The translations under genes were made by a program, and so were the position numbers. From Anaeramoeba flamelloides (lineage: Eukaryota > Metamonada > Anaeramoebidae): a stretch of 64,000 nucleotides of DNA. Location: positions 2,790,001-2,854,000 of the forward strand of contig JANTQA010000029.1 of NCBI GenBank assembly GCA_027625915.1, in the 5' to 3' direction. Under the pieces are notes generated by a model. The model saw only the letters and a list, made by a program, of their open reading frames with translations. It ran no database searches and was not told the origin of the DNA. This document shows, piece after piece, positions 43,001-53,572 of this stretch (the stretch's first letter is position 1; every line of letters begins with the position of its first letter).

Positions 43001-45257
43001 ATCAATAAAAAAAATCGCAAAATCCTTTTTAATCAATCACACATTCACTAGGGATTATTTATAAAACAGAGACAAAAACTTGGCTCAGTAAGAATAACAA
43101 TTTATAAAATAAAATTTAAATGAATTCAAAAATACAAATACCTTGGTTTTAATGAATTAATTAACCTATCTCCCATTTAGAAAAAAAAGGAATCTGAAAA
43201 TATCAACTGGAAATCTAAAAATTTTAAAAAATTTGGAAATTGAAATTGATAATTACAGAATTAAACAATTAAAAAATAGTTCAAGTTGGAAATGACCTTA
43301 GGTTTTTATAAGTTTTAATTTCTTTAATTAAACCAAAGATTTAATAAAACACTTTTAAATTTTGGAAAACTATCATTAGGTTTTTTTTGATTTGAGAAAT
43401 ATACGGAAAAATTTTTAAATTTTCTTTTTATTTCTCAAATTAAAAAAAAACTAACGACAAAGGATATTTAAAATGAAAAGGTTCAAAATTTATTTTAAAA
43501 CTTTGAAATTATACAAATTACCTTAACAGGTATTCTTATTTTATGAATAAGGGAAATCAATCACAATTTTGTAAATTGTAAAAACAATAAATAAATAATT
43601 TAGATAACATTGAGGATTTTTTTTCATTTTTTATGGGAATTGTCAAGCCTATGAAAATAATCGTAAAATCTGGATTATCTGAATTAAAAAATAAATCAAT
43701 ATCTAATATATTAACAAACAAAGATTAGATATCTTTATTCGAAAAAATATTAAATATCTTTATTAGCTCCAGTGAATAATCAAGATATATCCAAGAATCT
43801 TTTAAAAAAGATCTAAATACAAGTTTAGGAACTCAGGAAGTGTCGCCAAGTACTGTTAAATCTAATAGAGTACCATCAAGTGCCTAGGCTTTCCAGGATT
43901 TAAAAGAATTGAGTGAAATAATAGAGATATTACTCTATTCTTTTGAATTCTGAAAAACCTAACGTAAAGTGCCTAGGTTTTTTTTAATTCAAAGAAACAA
44001 AAAGAAAATTTAAAAAATTTTCGGTTTATTTCTCAAATTAAAAAAAAAACCTAACGGCAAATAAGAGAAACAAAAAATTCCAACCTTAAATTATACTAAA
44101 AAATATTTTAATAACTTTTTTTCTATTTCTCATAACCTTAAATATTAAAATAAGAAATCTTACAAAAATTGTATGTTTTTTGATTCTAAAATAAATAGAT
44201 TATTTCAGCAAACATAATAATTCAAAAAAACACATATACACTTTAATTTACTCTACAACACCGAGAAAAACTAATGAATTTGAACAAAAAATAGTTTAGT
44301 TTAATAAATCATGATTATAATTATTAAATCGCGATATTAATAAAATCACGATAAATTATAAATCGTGATATTTGTCAAAATATCATGATTAAAGATTTGT
44401 CTTGATTTTAATATTTGATAAAAGTTTTGGTTAATTTGACGATCTTTTTAAGGTGTTCGATACATTTTACCAAAATTGAGTACCTCGATTTCTGAGAAGT
44501 ATAATCATTAAAATTGGTCAAATACATCTACTCTCTTAAGATAAAACAATCCAACCCGCCAAAAGAAAACCTAAATCTTTTTATTCCAAAAGATAAAATT
44601 AATCATTTTGATAAAAAAAATATTAAAATAAAATAATTAACTTGATGTTTTTGGAAAAATAATAAACAATTTTTAAACCTTTTTTTTTTTTTTTTTTTTT
44701 TTCTTATTAATATTTTATAGGTTGTAGCATTATCCGAATACGATCAACGGTTGTTCGAAGATCAAACAGTCAATCGTATGTTAGAAAGTCTTGATCTTTT
44801 TGCAAAAACTATCAATAACGAATGTTTTGAAAACAAAAATTGTGTTGTTTTATTTAATAAAGATGATATCTTTAGGAAAAAAATTAAAGAAATTCCTTTA
44901 AAAACGTGTTTTCCAAATTTCACTGGGGAAAATGATTATCAAAGTACCTGTAAATTCATTCAAGAAAAATTTGACAAAATTGGTAGAAATAAAAAAAGAG
45001 TGATCTTTTATCATTTCACTTGTGCAACAGATACAGTAATAATAATCTATTTTTTTTTTTTTTTTTTCTATTTTTATTCTTCCATTTAACTTTTATTTAT
45101 TTTGATTAAAACAATATTCAATTATATTTTAAAATCCAAAATAATTATTTTGTTTCTTTTGATTGTTTTAAACTCATAGGAAAGCATGAGAGCAGTTTTT
45201 GATGTCGTAAGCTCAACAATCCTTCAAAACCAACTAAATGTGGGCGGATATTTATAA
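36823..45257 (+). CDS. Heterotrimeric G-protein alpha subunit, 7 exons
   Basis: Exons 36823-36958, 37113-37294, 37485-37624, 41966-42094, 42195-42273, 44721-45035 and 45180-45257 join in phase to 352 aa; human Gi alpha has 354. All five nucleotide motifs are present: [10 protein letters not shown] (residues 45-54), switch I RIPTTG with Arg177, [12 protein letters not shown] with Gln203, FNKDD (267-271) and TCATDT (322-327). Between the first two lies the all-helical domain. The start MGNLSRK offers Gly2 for myristoylation, next to a Lys-rich stretch (residues 7-20) that would help membrane binding. Switch I has Pro where most family members have Lys (RVKTTG). The end NVGGYL lacks the Cys at position -4, so pertussis toxin should not modify it. 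It would couple receptors to effectors with a beta-gamma pair. The gene lies 23 kb downstream of an RGS gene. Confidence 0.96.
37794..37971. mobile_element. TTAA-flanked MITE, copy 1
   Basis: TTAA lies at both ends, with terminal inverted repeats close to ggaactagtctctatta on the left and the reverse complement of a diverged copy on the right. About 170 bp, no coding capacity. Copies at 56436-56620 and 57003-57942 share the inner blocks aaataaggattcc.tatctaga and aagtaattggcaaaaaattt. TTAA target duplication is the hallmark of piggyBac-type insertion, so a piggyBac-derived MITE is the best guess. Confidence 0.75.
38082..38249. repeat. 168-bp TIR hairpin element, copy 1
   Basis: The left end aattttcattcgtctttcc is inverted at the right end (ggaaagtcgaatgaaaatt). 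A second copy lies at 56127-56293 with the same ends and the shared core ttattaattttcttttagaattg. Non-coding. Confidence 0.7.
39070..39291. mobile_element. MITE-like element with GC-richer core, copy 2
   Basis: Same order of parts as 21903-22256: cattttaaaaaagcgagtac, a T run, gttttaataaagtgaggga, ccactccaacctctacc, gaggcctcactttattaaa, and an inverted end near gttctcactttttgaaaaca. It is shorter than copy 1 in its right part. Confidence 0.72.
39460..39650. repeat. Compound hairpin repeat, locus 2
   Basis: Contains the aatttgagaaatagagtaaa arm and then the palindrome agcttttccaaaatttaaaa / ttttaaattttggaaaagct (39541-39612). It ends aggcacttgacgacacttga, followed by cggcaccc. Confidence 0.72.
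39863..39960. repeat. Dispersed repeat, second copy (partner at 24683-24780)
   Basis: Matches 24683-24780 at actaaatttgtgactcctaa, ttcaaagagt and acagtcattagaa. Confidence 0.6.
40280..40530. other. GC-richer patch inside the G-alpha intron
   Basis: Base composition is visibly less A/T-rich than its surroundings, with runs such as atcgactcgacag and ggattcacttcacttcagtt. I can assign no gene on either strand. It could be part of an unrecognised element or a non-coding RNA. Confidence 0.4.
40578..40611. repeat. 9-bp tandem repeat
   Basis: About four copies of ggaacctaa in a row, the last one altered to ggaaccc. Confidence 0.9.
41709..41741. repeat. 6-bp tandem repeat
   Basis: Five copies of aaattc or its rotations in a row. 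Confidence 0.9.
42880..43850 (+). mobile_element. LINE remnant inside a G-alpha intron
   Basis: [10 protein letters not shown] and [11 protein letters not shown] match QLYYGLEIFDLKQNDF and LIYKTEAKIDLARL of the LINE at 14677-16570. Further on, [20 protein letters not shown] matches LDLELKVFRLTELENSPSWK, and a HFLWELS-like piece matches the knuckle region. Stops and frameshifts are frequent and there is no poly-A tail. A hairpin repeat (43378-43465) has inserted into it. Confidence 0.65.
43378..43465. repeat. Compound hairpin repeat, locus 3 (one module)
   Basis: A single palindrome, with ttaggttttttttgatttga on the left and its inverted partner tatttctcaaattaaaaaaa, followed by actaacgacaaagga. 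It interrupts the LINE remnant, so it inserted later. Confidence 0.7.
43850..44065. repeat. Compound hairpin repeat, locus 4
   Basis: Opens with the inter-module motif (agtgtcgccaagt, later atcaagtgcctagg). Then comes the palindrome ctttccaggatttaaaagaa / ttcttttgaattctgaaaaa, a second aagtgcctagg, and the palindrome aattcaaagaaac.. / ggtttatttctcaaattaaa ending cctaacggc. Confidence 0.72.
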
Positions 45258-45689
45258 TTAACCAACTTTTTTTAAAAAAACATAATTTCAATTTGATTAT
45301 ATCCTTATACCCAATTAAAAAAATTTATCAATTTTGAAATCGAAATATCCTATTATTTTTTTATTAAAAAAAGAATAAATTTTTTTTTTTTTTAATTTTT
45401 ATTTAATTTATTTTTATTTCGAATAATTGAATAAATTACTTTCTTAATTATCATTTTATTCTCAACATTTTTTTTGCCTTTTTCTGAACAAATTTTATTT
45501 TAAATATAAATTCAAAATTCACACTAATGCTTACATTTTCATTCATTAATTCTTACATTTAAAAAAGTTTAAATTTCTCTTATGTTTAGAAAACTTAAGG
45601 TTATACAGAAATACTAATAATAATAAAAAAAATCTTAAAAACAAAAAATATAAATTCTGGCGTCTAGTGTACCATTTATGAGAGGCAGT

Positions 45690-46380
45690 GTCTTTTTATT
45701 TTTTTATTTTTTTATTTATAATTGAATAAAATCAAAAATTTTTTACCATTCTTTTAAATTATGGAAAAAGCAAACAACAGCGGAATACCAATTATTAATC
45801 ACAACATTAGGGATTTTTATTTATGATTGATAATTTTTTTATCGGATTTTCCCCCTCCTTTGAATTCCGTCGGGTGAAACAAAGTGCCGTCGAGTGCCTA
45901 GAGTTTTCTTGAGGTTTTGTGTTTTATTTGTTAAGTCTTCTAGGTTTTTTTGAGGTTTTTTTTTTATTTGGAAGATCTATTGATTTTCGTTAGGTTTTTT
46001 TGAGTTTTCTATTTATTTGGAAAATCAATAGATCTTCGAAATAAAATAGAAAACATCAAAAAAACCTTGAAAACTTAGTAGATAAAACAAAAAACCTCAA
46101 GAAAAGTGCCGTACGATTTTCAAAATTCAAAAGAATTGAGTTAGATCTATGATTTTACTTATTTCTTTTAAATTTTAGAAAATCTAACGAAAAGTTTCTT
46201 GAGGTACCTTCATTTACCAGAATTCAAAAGAATAGAGTAAAACTTTGATTATACTCAATCCTTTTGAATTCTAGAAAAGCTAAAGACTATTTTTTTCTTC
46301 ATTTAATAAATGAAAAAACACTGTATTTAATTTTCGGTTTATTTCTTAAACTAAAAAAAAAAGCCTAATGAAAGTGTATA
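45690..46380. repeat. Compound hairpin repeat cluster, locus 5
   Basis: The longest example. It contains gtgccgtcgagtgcctagag, a ggttttttttttatttggaagatctattga foldback with its inverted partner near 46015-46045, then caaaattcaaaagaattgag / ttcttttaaattttagaaaa, and further half-palindromes ending aaagcctaatg. Several modules are nested or tandem. Confidence 0.68.
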
Positions 46381-48494
46381 TTTTTTAATTGGGGAGGACC
46401 ATATGATATTATATTATTTTTTCATAATATTTTAATTAGACTCTCTTCCAGTCAAAGGTTCCCAGTTTTATTGGAAAAATAGAACAAATTTTATGATTTT
46501 AATTCAATATTTTTCACAAAATAAATTTTCATTTTTGGATCTGGATCATTTTTTCAATTTTGTCAATTTTTTTTTTTTGTTTTTTTCTTTTTCTTTTTTA
46601 TTTTTGTTTCCATTTTTTATTTTATTGCTTTTTCTTATTATTTTAATAAAAAAATTCAATTGGAAAAATAAAAAAATGTTTGGATATCCAAATTAATTTA
46701 AGACAATTAGTTTTTGTAATTTCTCTTAAAAATCAAAGTTGTTTGTGATACAAAAATCTGTTATTTTAAACAATTTTAATTTTCAAAAGAAATTAGGAAA
46801 TTTTATGCGTGTACTATAAATGAAAGATGTAAAAAATTTTGTAATATTTTATTTTTTCAAAAATTTATGTTTGTTCAGGTATTTCTTTTCTGAATATCAA
46901 CTCTCATCTGAATTTTATTATTTAATGTATTTCAAAGTATAATTTGTTGATTCTTTAAAAAGGGCGATTTTTACATTTTTTGTTTATTTCCATTGAGTGA
47001 AATGGTTTATGTTTTAGTTCTATTCTCTTTTTTTTCATTATTTTACATCTTTTTGAATTATTCCTTTCTCTAATTGAATAAATCAATAAATATAAATGTA
47101 AAAAGTCAAACTAATTTTACAACGGAAATATTTTCCAGACAAAGATTATCATTTCTAATGAGAAATTCCCATAACCACAAATGTTTTGAAGGGATATCAG
47201 GAGAAAAAAAAGTAATTTTAGAAATTTGAAAATTGAAATCATTTTAAGTTATTTTTATTTTTTATTTTTTTTTCATTTTTAATTTGAGGTTTGTAATTGT
47301 TTTGTAATTTTTTTTTATTATTGTTAGGTCAATAGGGTACATACAATAAATTTGAAGTTATATATATATATATATCATATAAAGTTACCTTTATTGATAG
47401 TTCTATTCACAAATTGATAGTATCAAATTAAGTGGGGGGGGGGGTGTATTGATACTGATAGAATCAGTTTTTATTGTTATATATGACAAAAAATATTGAG
47501 AAAAATATTTCTAAAAATAAGAAAAAAAATTGTAATTTTTTGGGAAAAGGATACATATAAAATTTCAATAAAATAAGTCAATATATTAGATATGAAGACG
47601 AATTTTGAAATAATAAATTTATTTTTTATTTTTTCCTTTTTATTGGATTTTTTATTTGAGTTTAAATCCATTAGGAAAACTTAATTTTTTTATGTCAAAA
47701 AGAAAAAATAATTTAATACTTTCAACCTCGAAAATTTTCATAAAAAAAGTGTAAAGTTATTATAACTTTTTTAATTAAAATCATGGAATATTTTCAAACA
47801 AGATAGTTTATTATTAATAATCATTAACTGATTAATATTATTTAGGTTGTATTGTGTTAAAAAAGATATCTGAAAGAGAAATTAATTCTCTGTATAAAAA
47901 ATATATTCACTAAAAAAAAAAAAAAAATGACATTAATAATATATTTGAAAGTGTGAAAATAGTTGTAGAAAAAAAAAGGATTGCTATCTATTATAATGTT
48001 TTTTTGATCTTCAATTGAAGATCAAATTATTCTTCTGTTTTTCAATGTTTACGGAAGAATTTCCATTTTTTAATTTTTAAGAAAATAAATATAAACTCCA
48101 TTTCACTCAAATATGATCTAAATAAAAATGAAAATTTTATTTTTTTAAGAATCAACTAAATAAAAGTTTGTTTAGAAATAATAGAAATAATAAAATTTTC
48201 CATTTAAGTTGATATTCATAAAAGAAATGCCCAGAAAAAAATAAATTTTATAAAAAATCAAAATGTTAAAAAAAAATTTTTTACAAACCTTTTATTGAAA
48301 CCCCTTATTTAAAATTTCACTATTTCTTTGGAAATTCAAAAAAAAAAAAAATAACAACATATGTATAAATAGTAAATTTATCTGTTTTAAAAGAATTACC
48401 TTTCTTTTTCTTTTTTTCTAATGTTAATTTGGCTTTTAAAACAATTACTTTTTTAAAAATTGGCTTATTAAAAATTAAAAAAAATAAAATCAAA

Positions 48495-48920
48495 AACTAA
48501 AAAAAAGTGAGTCACAATTTTTGAAATGAGTATTACGGATTTTTTATTACTGTACTTTCACAAAAAAAAAAAAATAACAACTAGATTTTTTACTAATAAT
48601 TACCTTAAAGTTTAAAAAACATTGCATAGTCTCAATTTTCTTCGTGATTATTTGTCTTTCTTAAGATTTTTTTATTTCCACAAGATCCTTAATAAAATAA
48701 AATTATCACAAAAATAAAAGAAAAAGAAAAAAAAAAAAACGAAAAAGCAAAAATAAAATAAAAATTTGAAAAAGCAAAACTAAAATTTGCAAAATTAGAA
48801 AAAATGATTCCAATCTGAAAATTTGAAAATATTTTTTTGTTCAGAATACTGGAATAAACACTCCAAACAATTTCCATTAAACATTATAAAGTGAGTCAAA
48901 ATTTTTGAAAAATAGTTTAG
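48495..48920. repeat. Dispersed element bounded by short direct repeats, copy 2
   Basis: Starts near aagtgagtcacaatttttga and ends near aagtgagtcaaaatttttga, in direct orientation, as in the copy at 8400-8759. Internal matches include ggattttttattRc and ctaataatta. Non-coding. Confidence 0.62.
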
Positions 48921-49827
48921 ATATTTCACCACTGTCATTTTATTTGGGTAAATAAGTAAAATTAAACGTTGAATCCCAAATCTTTTTTTCTGTATATGTG
49001 TTAGGGGGGGGGGGGGGGTAATAATTGATATTGGTAATCTTATGTTCTATGTGGTTAACCCCTATAGAGAACAGTTTGGAAGAATGTGTTAAAGAAGATT
49101 TAATTTTTACTTTTGTATTGAAAAAATAATTTCTAAAATAATAAAAGTTTTTTTTTTGTTTTAAAGTTCTTTAGTGTAAAAATAAATTCAAGTAAACTCA
49201 ATACTAATTCCCTTAATCTGATTTTTTTTAAAATTCTTCTTGGTCGTGGGTTAACTATTCTTTGAATACCAATCTTCAAATCGTTCAAGATATTTAATTT
49301 TCAAAATCTATATAAAAAATTTCACTGTAATAGTTTCTTTTGTTACAAAAACTCTTAAATTCAATCTAAAATAAGGTGAACAAGGAGTCTCATGAATCAA
49401 AAAATAGTTAAATTAGAATCTTTATCTCTTGAGATCCAGTAGAACTATGTTTTGATTTGTAAGACTCCAGTGGTTGCTTTATTTTAGATTTTCAAAAAAT
49501 TATATTAAAAAGGAGTTAATTTTCAAAGAATTGTGTTCAATACTTATATTTGAATTATAACAGTAAAAAATTTTAGTTTTCTTATCTACATTTTTCTTTC
49601 CTAAATTGATTTCCCAAAGATTTGGGTAGTTTTTAGCGAATCTTTTCTCGATTTGAAAAATGAAAGAGCGTATTTTAAATGAAGTCAAAATTTTTCCCTT
49701 TTATAATTCAAATACCAGTAGGAAAAGGATTAGAATCAAAAGAATGAGTGACCTAAATTGTGAATTTTAAAAGATAACCCCTGATAAATCAAAAAAAAAA
49801 AATGTAAAAATATCATTTATAGTCTGT

Positions 49828-50961
49828 AAAAAATACCGGGCATGAAAATAATCCTGACAAGATTTTTAATTGTGAATATTCCTAAAATTGATGTGTAATT
49901 TCATTTATTTTCTATCAAATCCTTTTTTTAAATAACCAATTTTTTGATGAAGCAAGTAATAAACCTACCTAAAGTGTATTAAGGTAGGGTTTCTCTAGAG
50001 TGCTCAAGTAATTGTTTGATAACATAAGTAGATCAACTAGTGTAATTTTCCAATTAATAAATGAAATTTTTTTTTTCAATTCCCAAAATGAATACTAATT
50101 ATTACTGTTACAATCAAATTAGCCAGAGTAAAAATTTTGTCTTAGAGTTTTCTAAGGAAGTTTAATTTATTGTCTAAAAATATGATTTCTAAAAGATGCT
50201 GTCAAGATCTTTGCTATCCTTTCAACTTATAAACTAGAAAAATATTTTGGAATTTGAACTAAAAATTTTCATTTTTTAATCACGAAAATAATACCAATAA
50301 ATTCAAACTCATGTAATAAACTTTTTATTCAATTTGAATTTTTATAATTCGAGCAACTCAACATTTCAAACAGTTCTTTAGTAGGAATATTTCAAAGATA
50401 AGCTAATTTTATAGAGTTACTTAAGATTTAAAGCAATAAACTGCTTTATCCAAATCTAAGGGAAAAAATTTGTAAAATGGAAAGTGAAGTAAAAATTTTC
50501 AGGCACTTTTTTGAATTTATCAGTATTAGGAAAATTGTTGTGAAATGGCAAATAGTTACAATCAAATCCTTTTTTTAAATAACCAAATTTTTTATGAAAT
50601 ATTTAATAAACCTAGCTGAAGTCCCTTAAAGTAAGGTGTCCATAGAATATTCTAGTAATTGTTTGATAGTATAATCAGATTTACTTTTTTTGAAAAAATA
50701 ATCAAATTTTATTCGAGGTTATGGTTAGAGTTTGGAATATGATAATTTTTATTGTTGTTTTTTGATTAGTTTAATACTGTTTTGAACAAGTGTGATTTCA
50801 TTAATCGTTATTCTAATAAGTTGGCGAGGTATAATTTTAAAAGTTTGATTCTTAAAAATAGGATTTGATTTTAAATATGTAAAATTACTACAACAATTTT
50901 ACTAATATTCACAATTAAAAAATCTTGTCCGCGGTTATTTTCATTATAGAGATTTTTTTCA
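49828..50961. mobile_element. Foldback element A
   Basis: The left end (taccgggcatgaaaataatc, then ctgacaagatttttaattgt) is inverted at the right end (acaattaaaaaatcttgtcc, then tttcattatagagatttttt). The left arm interior (aaacctacctaaagt, caagtaattgtttgata) recurs near 50600-50680, which suggests a partial internal duplication or a nested insertion. Non-coding. Confidence 0.68.
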
Positions 50962-51179
50962 CGAATTTAATAAATACTGTTAAATTCAAATTAATTTACA
51001 AAAAATTGTTTTATCATTTTTAATTTTGGAATTTTTTTTTACCTTAGCTTTGAATAAAGCATAATATGAAGTTAGATATTAAAAAACTCTGTAAAATTAG
51101 TTGTTCTTTAAAATCATCTTAGTCCTGGACTGTTTGATAATAAAAAGTTCGAAGATTTCTAAAGATGGAAAGTAGAGCA

Positions 51180-51655
51180 GTGAAAAAAATACCGGACATG
51201 AAAAAAATCCCGGTTAAGATTATTAATTGTGAATATTAGTAAAATTATTGTGTAATTTCATTTATTTACAATCAAATTCCTTTTTTTAAGAATCGAACTT
51301 TTTCAATTATAACTCCCCCACTTATTAGAATGATGATTGATGAAATCACACTTGTTCAAAACACCATTCAATCAATCAAATAACAAGAAGAAAAATTATC
51401 ATTTTCCAAACTCTAGTAAACCTCGATAAAACTCGATTTTTTTTCAAAAAAAGTTGATCATCATTAGGCTATCAAACAATTACTCGAGTATTCTAGAGAC
51501 ACCTTACTTTGATGGACTTTAGGTAGGTTTATTATTAATCTCATAAAAAAATTGTTATTTATAATAAGGATTTCATTGAAATTAGACAAAAATTTTACTA
51601 ATACTCACAATTAAAAATCTTGTCAGGGATTTTTTTCATGTACGGGATTTTTTTC
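51180..51655. mobile_element. Foldback element B, relative of A in opposite orientation
   Basis: Left end aaaaaaataccggacatgaa, right end inverted (catgtacgggatttttttcc). Its interior (gaaatcacacttgttcaaaa, ctatcaaacaattactcgag, actttaggtaggtttattat) is the reverse complement of the interior of element A. The two are about 220 bp apart. Shorter and simpler than A, so perhaps nearer the ancestral form. Confidence 0.7.
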
Positions 51656-53572
51656 CCTACTATAACCTAAAAAATTATTTGAAATTTATTAGAAACTATG
51701 AGTAATGTCATAAAAATTTCATTAAATGTTTGGTGAAAAGTTCTTGAGTAATGATTTAATATTGAACCAAAAAGGGTGTTGTTGTGTTCTCATACTTTTT
51801 GTGTTTTTAATATTATGGCTACACAAACTTTGTTGAGGATCTCTAAAATATAACAAAAATTTAACTCGTATTTTTTTTTTTAGGATTAAGTATTTGAAGA
51901 TATAAACACACATGTATATTTTTGGTTCAGATTAAAATTGACTTTTGAGATTAGATCTTGAATTAACGATAAAGGATAAAAATATATTAAATTCTTTAAT
52001 TTTTAAAAACAATTGTGTTAGGATCTTAGATTCTGAAGAAAACTGTTTTTTTTTATTAAAATTTTACCAAAAAAAAATGAACTTATTCCTAAATTTTTGC
52101 CAAAAAACTTTTTTTTAATCTTTCAATAACTTTCTAATTCTTTTTTAAATTTACTTAGGAAACACAAATTCTAGTTTATGTTTTATATTGAACCAATTCC
52201 TCTGATTCTTTTATTTCCTAAATTCGACAATAGGACCATCACTTGTTAAATTGTAATTTTAGCAAAAAATGGATTCAAAGTGTGAATTACCTTGCGTAAC
52301 ATTTCTTGTTTTGTAATTATTTTAGATTTGAAAAAACCATCAAAAGCTGGAGATTTGTCTCTTTTGTTGAATTTCACAAAACTTGAAAAGGATATCGTTT
52401 GTCTCAGCAAGTCTTTATTTATAATCATTCTATAACCTGTTTTTTACAAACAATTCCGAATTTACAAATTTGTAAATTAAAATATTTGGTCGGACTTAAA
52501 TCCAGACACAAGAAATGCTATTGTGATTAAAATTCTTATCTTGTTTTTCTAATAATTGCTGGGTGAATGTAGAAATTTATAATCTGTATTTTATTCTTGA
52601 AAATGTTTTCTCCCTTTCTCAAAAAGTAAAACAAAATTATGACAAAACTGAAGAAAAAAAGTTTCCTTTTTGTTGTTTACTCTTCCTATTGGAACCTTTT
52701 GAAATTGAGAATTGGTTATTTTGCATAATTGGCTAGTTTCAATTTTTAAATTTTTTAGAGCGAAAAAATTTTTATCTCTAAAGTTTTATAGATGAAAAGA
52801 GAATTTCCTGTTCTCTTTTATTGTCAAGTTTTTCAATTATAAAAGTTCACACGTTGTTTGGTTTTCTTTTCGGTTGACAGTTTTAAGTAGAAATAATTGA
52901 GAAGAGAAAAATTGATCTTTAGACAAATTTTTCTCCCATTTACAATTCAACCTAGGTCAATCTGTTCTTATAAGGAATCAATTTGTGGACTTAATCAAGT
53001 TTATTATAATATTTTGATCAGTAAAAAGTGCTTTTTGGCTCACAAAAAATATACCAATTACAAAAGTAAAAAATTAAGAAATGATTGTTTTGTCATGTTC
53101 AACTCAAAATGAATAAAACATGCTAACATGGGAGTTTAAATCTCTTAAATTGATTCTTTTGATTCAGTTCCTCTTTTAAATAACTTGTCTCTGTGGAAAA
53201 ATTGGTAAATTTTTCATAATAAAAATTAGAAATTGGAAAACTCATTTCTTAAACACTCCTCTTTTCTTTTCAAAAAAAAATGAGGTAGGTTAAAATTTTA
53301 CACTCACTTTTCAAAAAACGGAATTATTTTGAGTTAAAAATGAACACTAATTCTGACAAAAAAAGTAAAAAAATAAGAGAAAATTGTTGAATACTAAAAA
53401 CTTTGAAATTCTAATAGAAAACCAATCTTTTAAACAAGTGTAGTTCTTTAGGATCTCTTTTTTATAATCCACTTTTCTAAATTTCACCCTTCTTTTAAAA
53501 AAGAGATTTATTATTTTTCCTTCTTTTTTCTAATTTTGTTACTACAAAATCAAAAGTAATTAAGATTCAAAT

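Larger units (their letters stand above)
42274..44720 (+). other. Large intron (2.4 kb) of the G-alpha gene
   Basis: Donor gtaatt after TAT and acceptor ttatag before GTT GTA GCA. The protein reads GVTLVVY / VVALSEYDQ, as in other G-alpha proteins. It holds a LINE remnant and two compound hairpin repeat loci. Confidence 0.93.
45258..53572. other. Intergenic between G-alpha and the PH gene (8.3 kb)
   Basis: The largest gap. It holds a hairpin repeat cluster (45690-46380), G-runs at 47434-47444 and 49004-49018, a dispersed repeat (48495-48920) and two large foldbacks (49828-50961 and 51180-51655). Open frames are short, and none shows a domain or a believable exon pattern on either strand. Confidence 0.55.

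Noticed and set aside
48004-48030. Perfect short palindrome around ttgatcttcaattgaagat
   Set aside because: A 22-base palindrome is not surprising in this A/T-rich sequence and has no second copy that I can see.
52200-52440. Possible small exon on either strand
   Set aside because: Short open stretches exist, but the only linking intron would be about 46 bp and the join runs into a stop.
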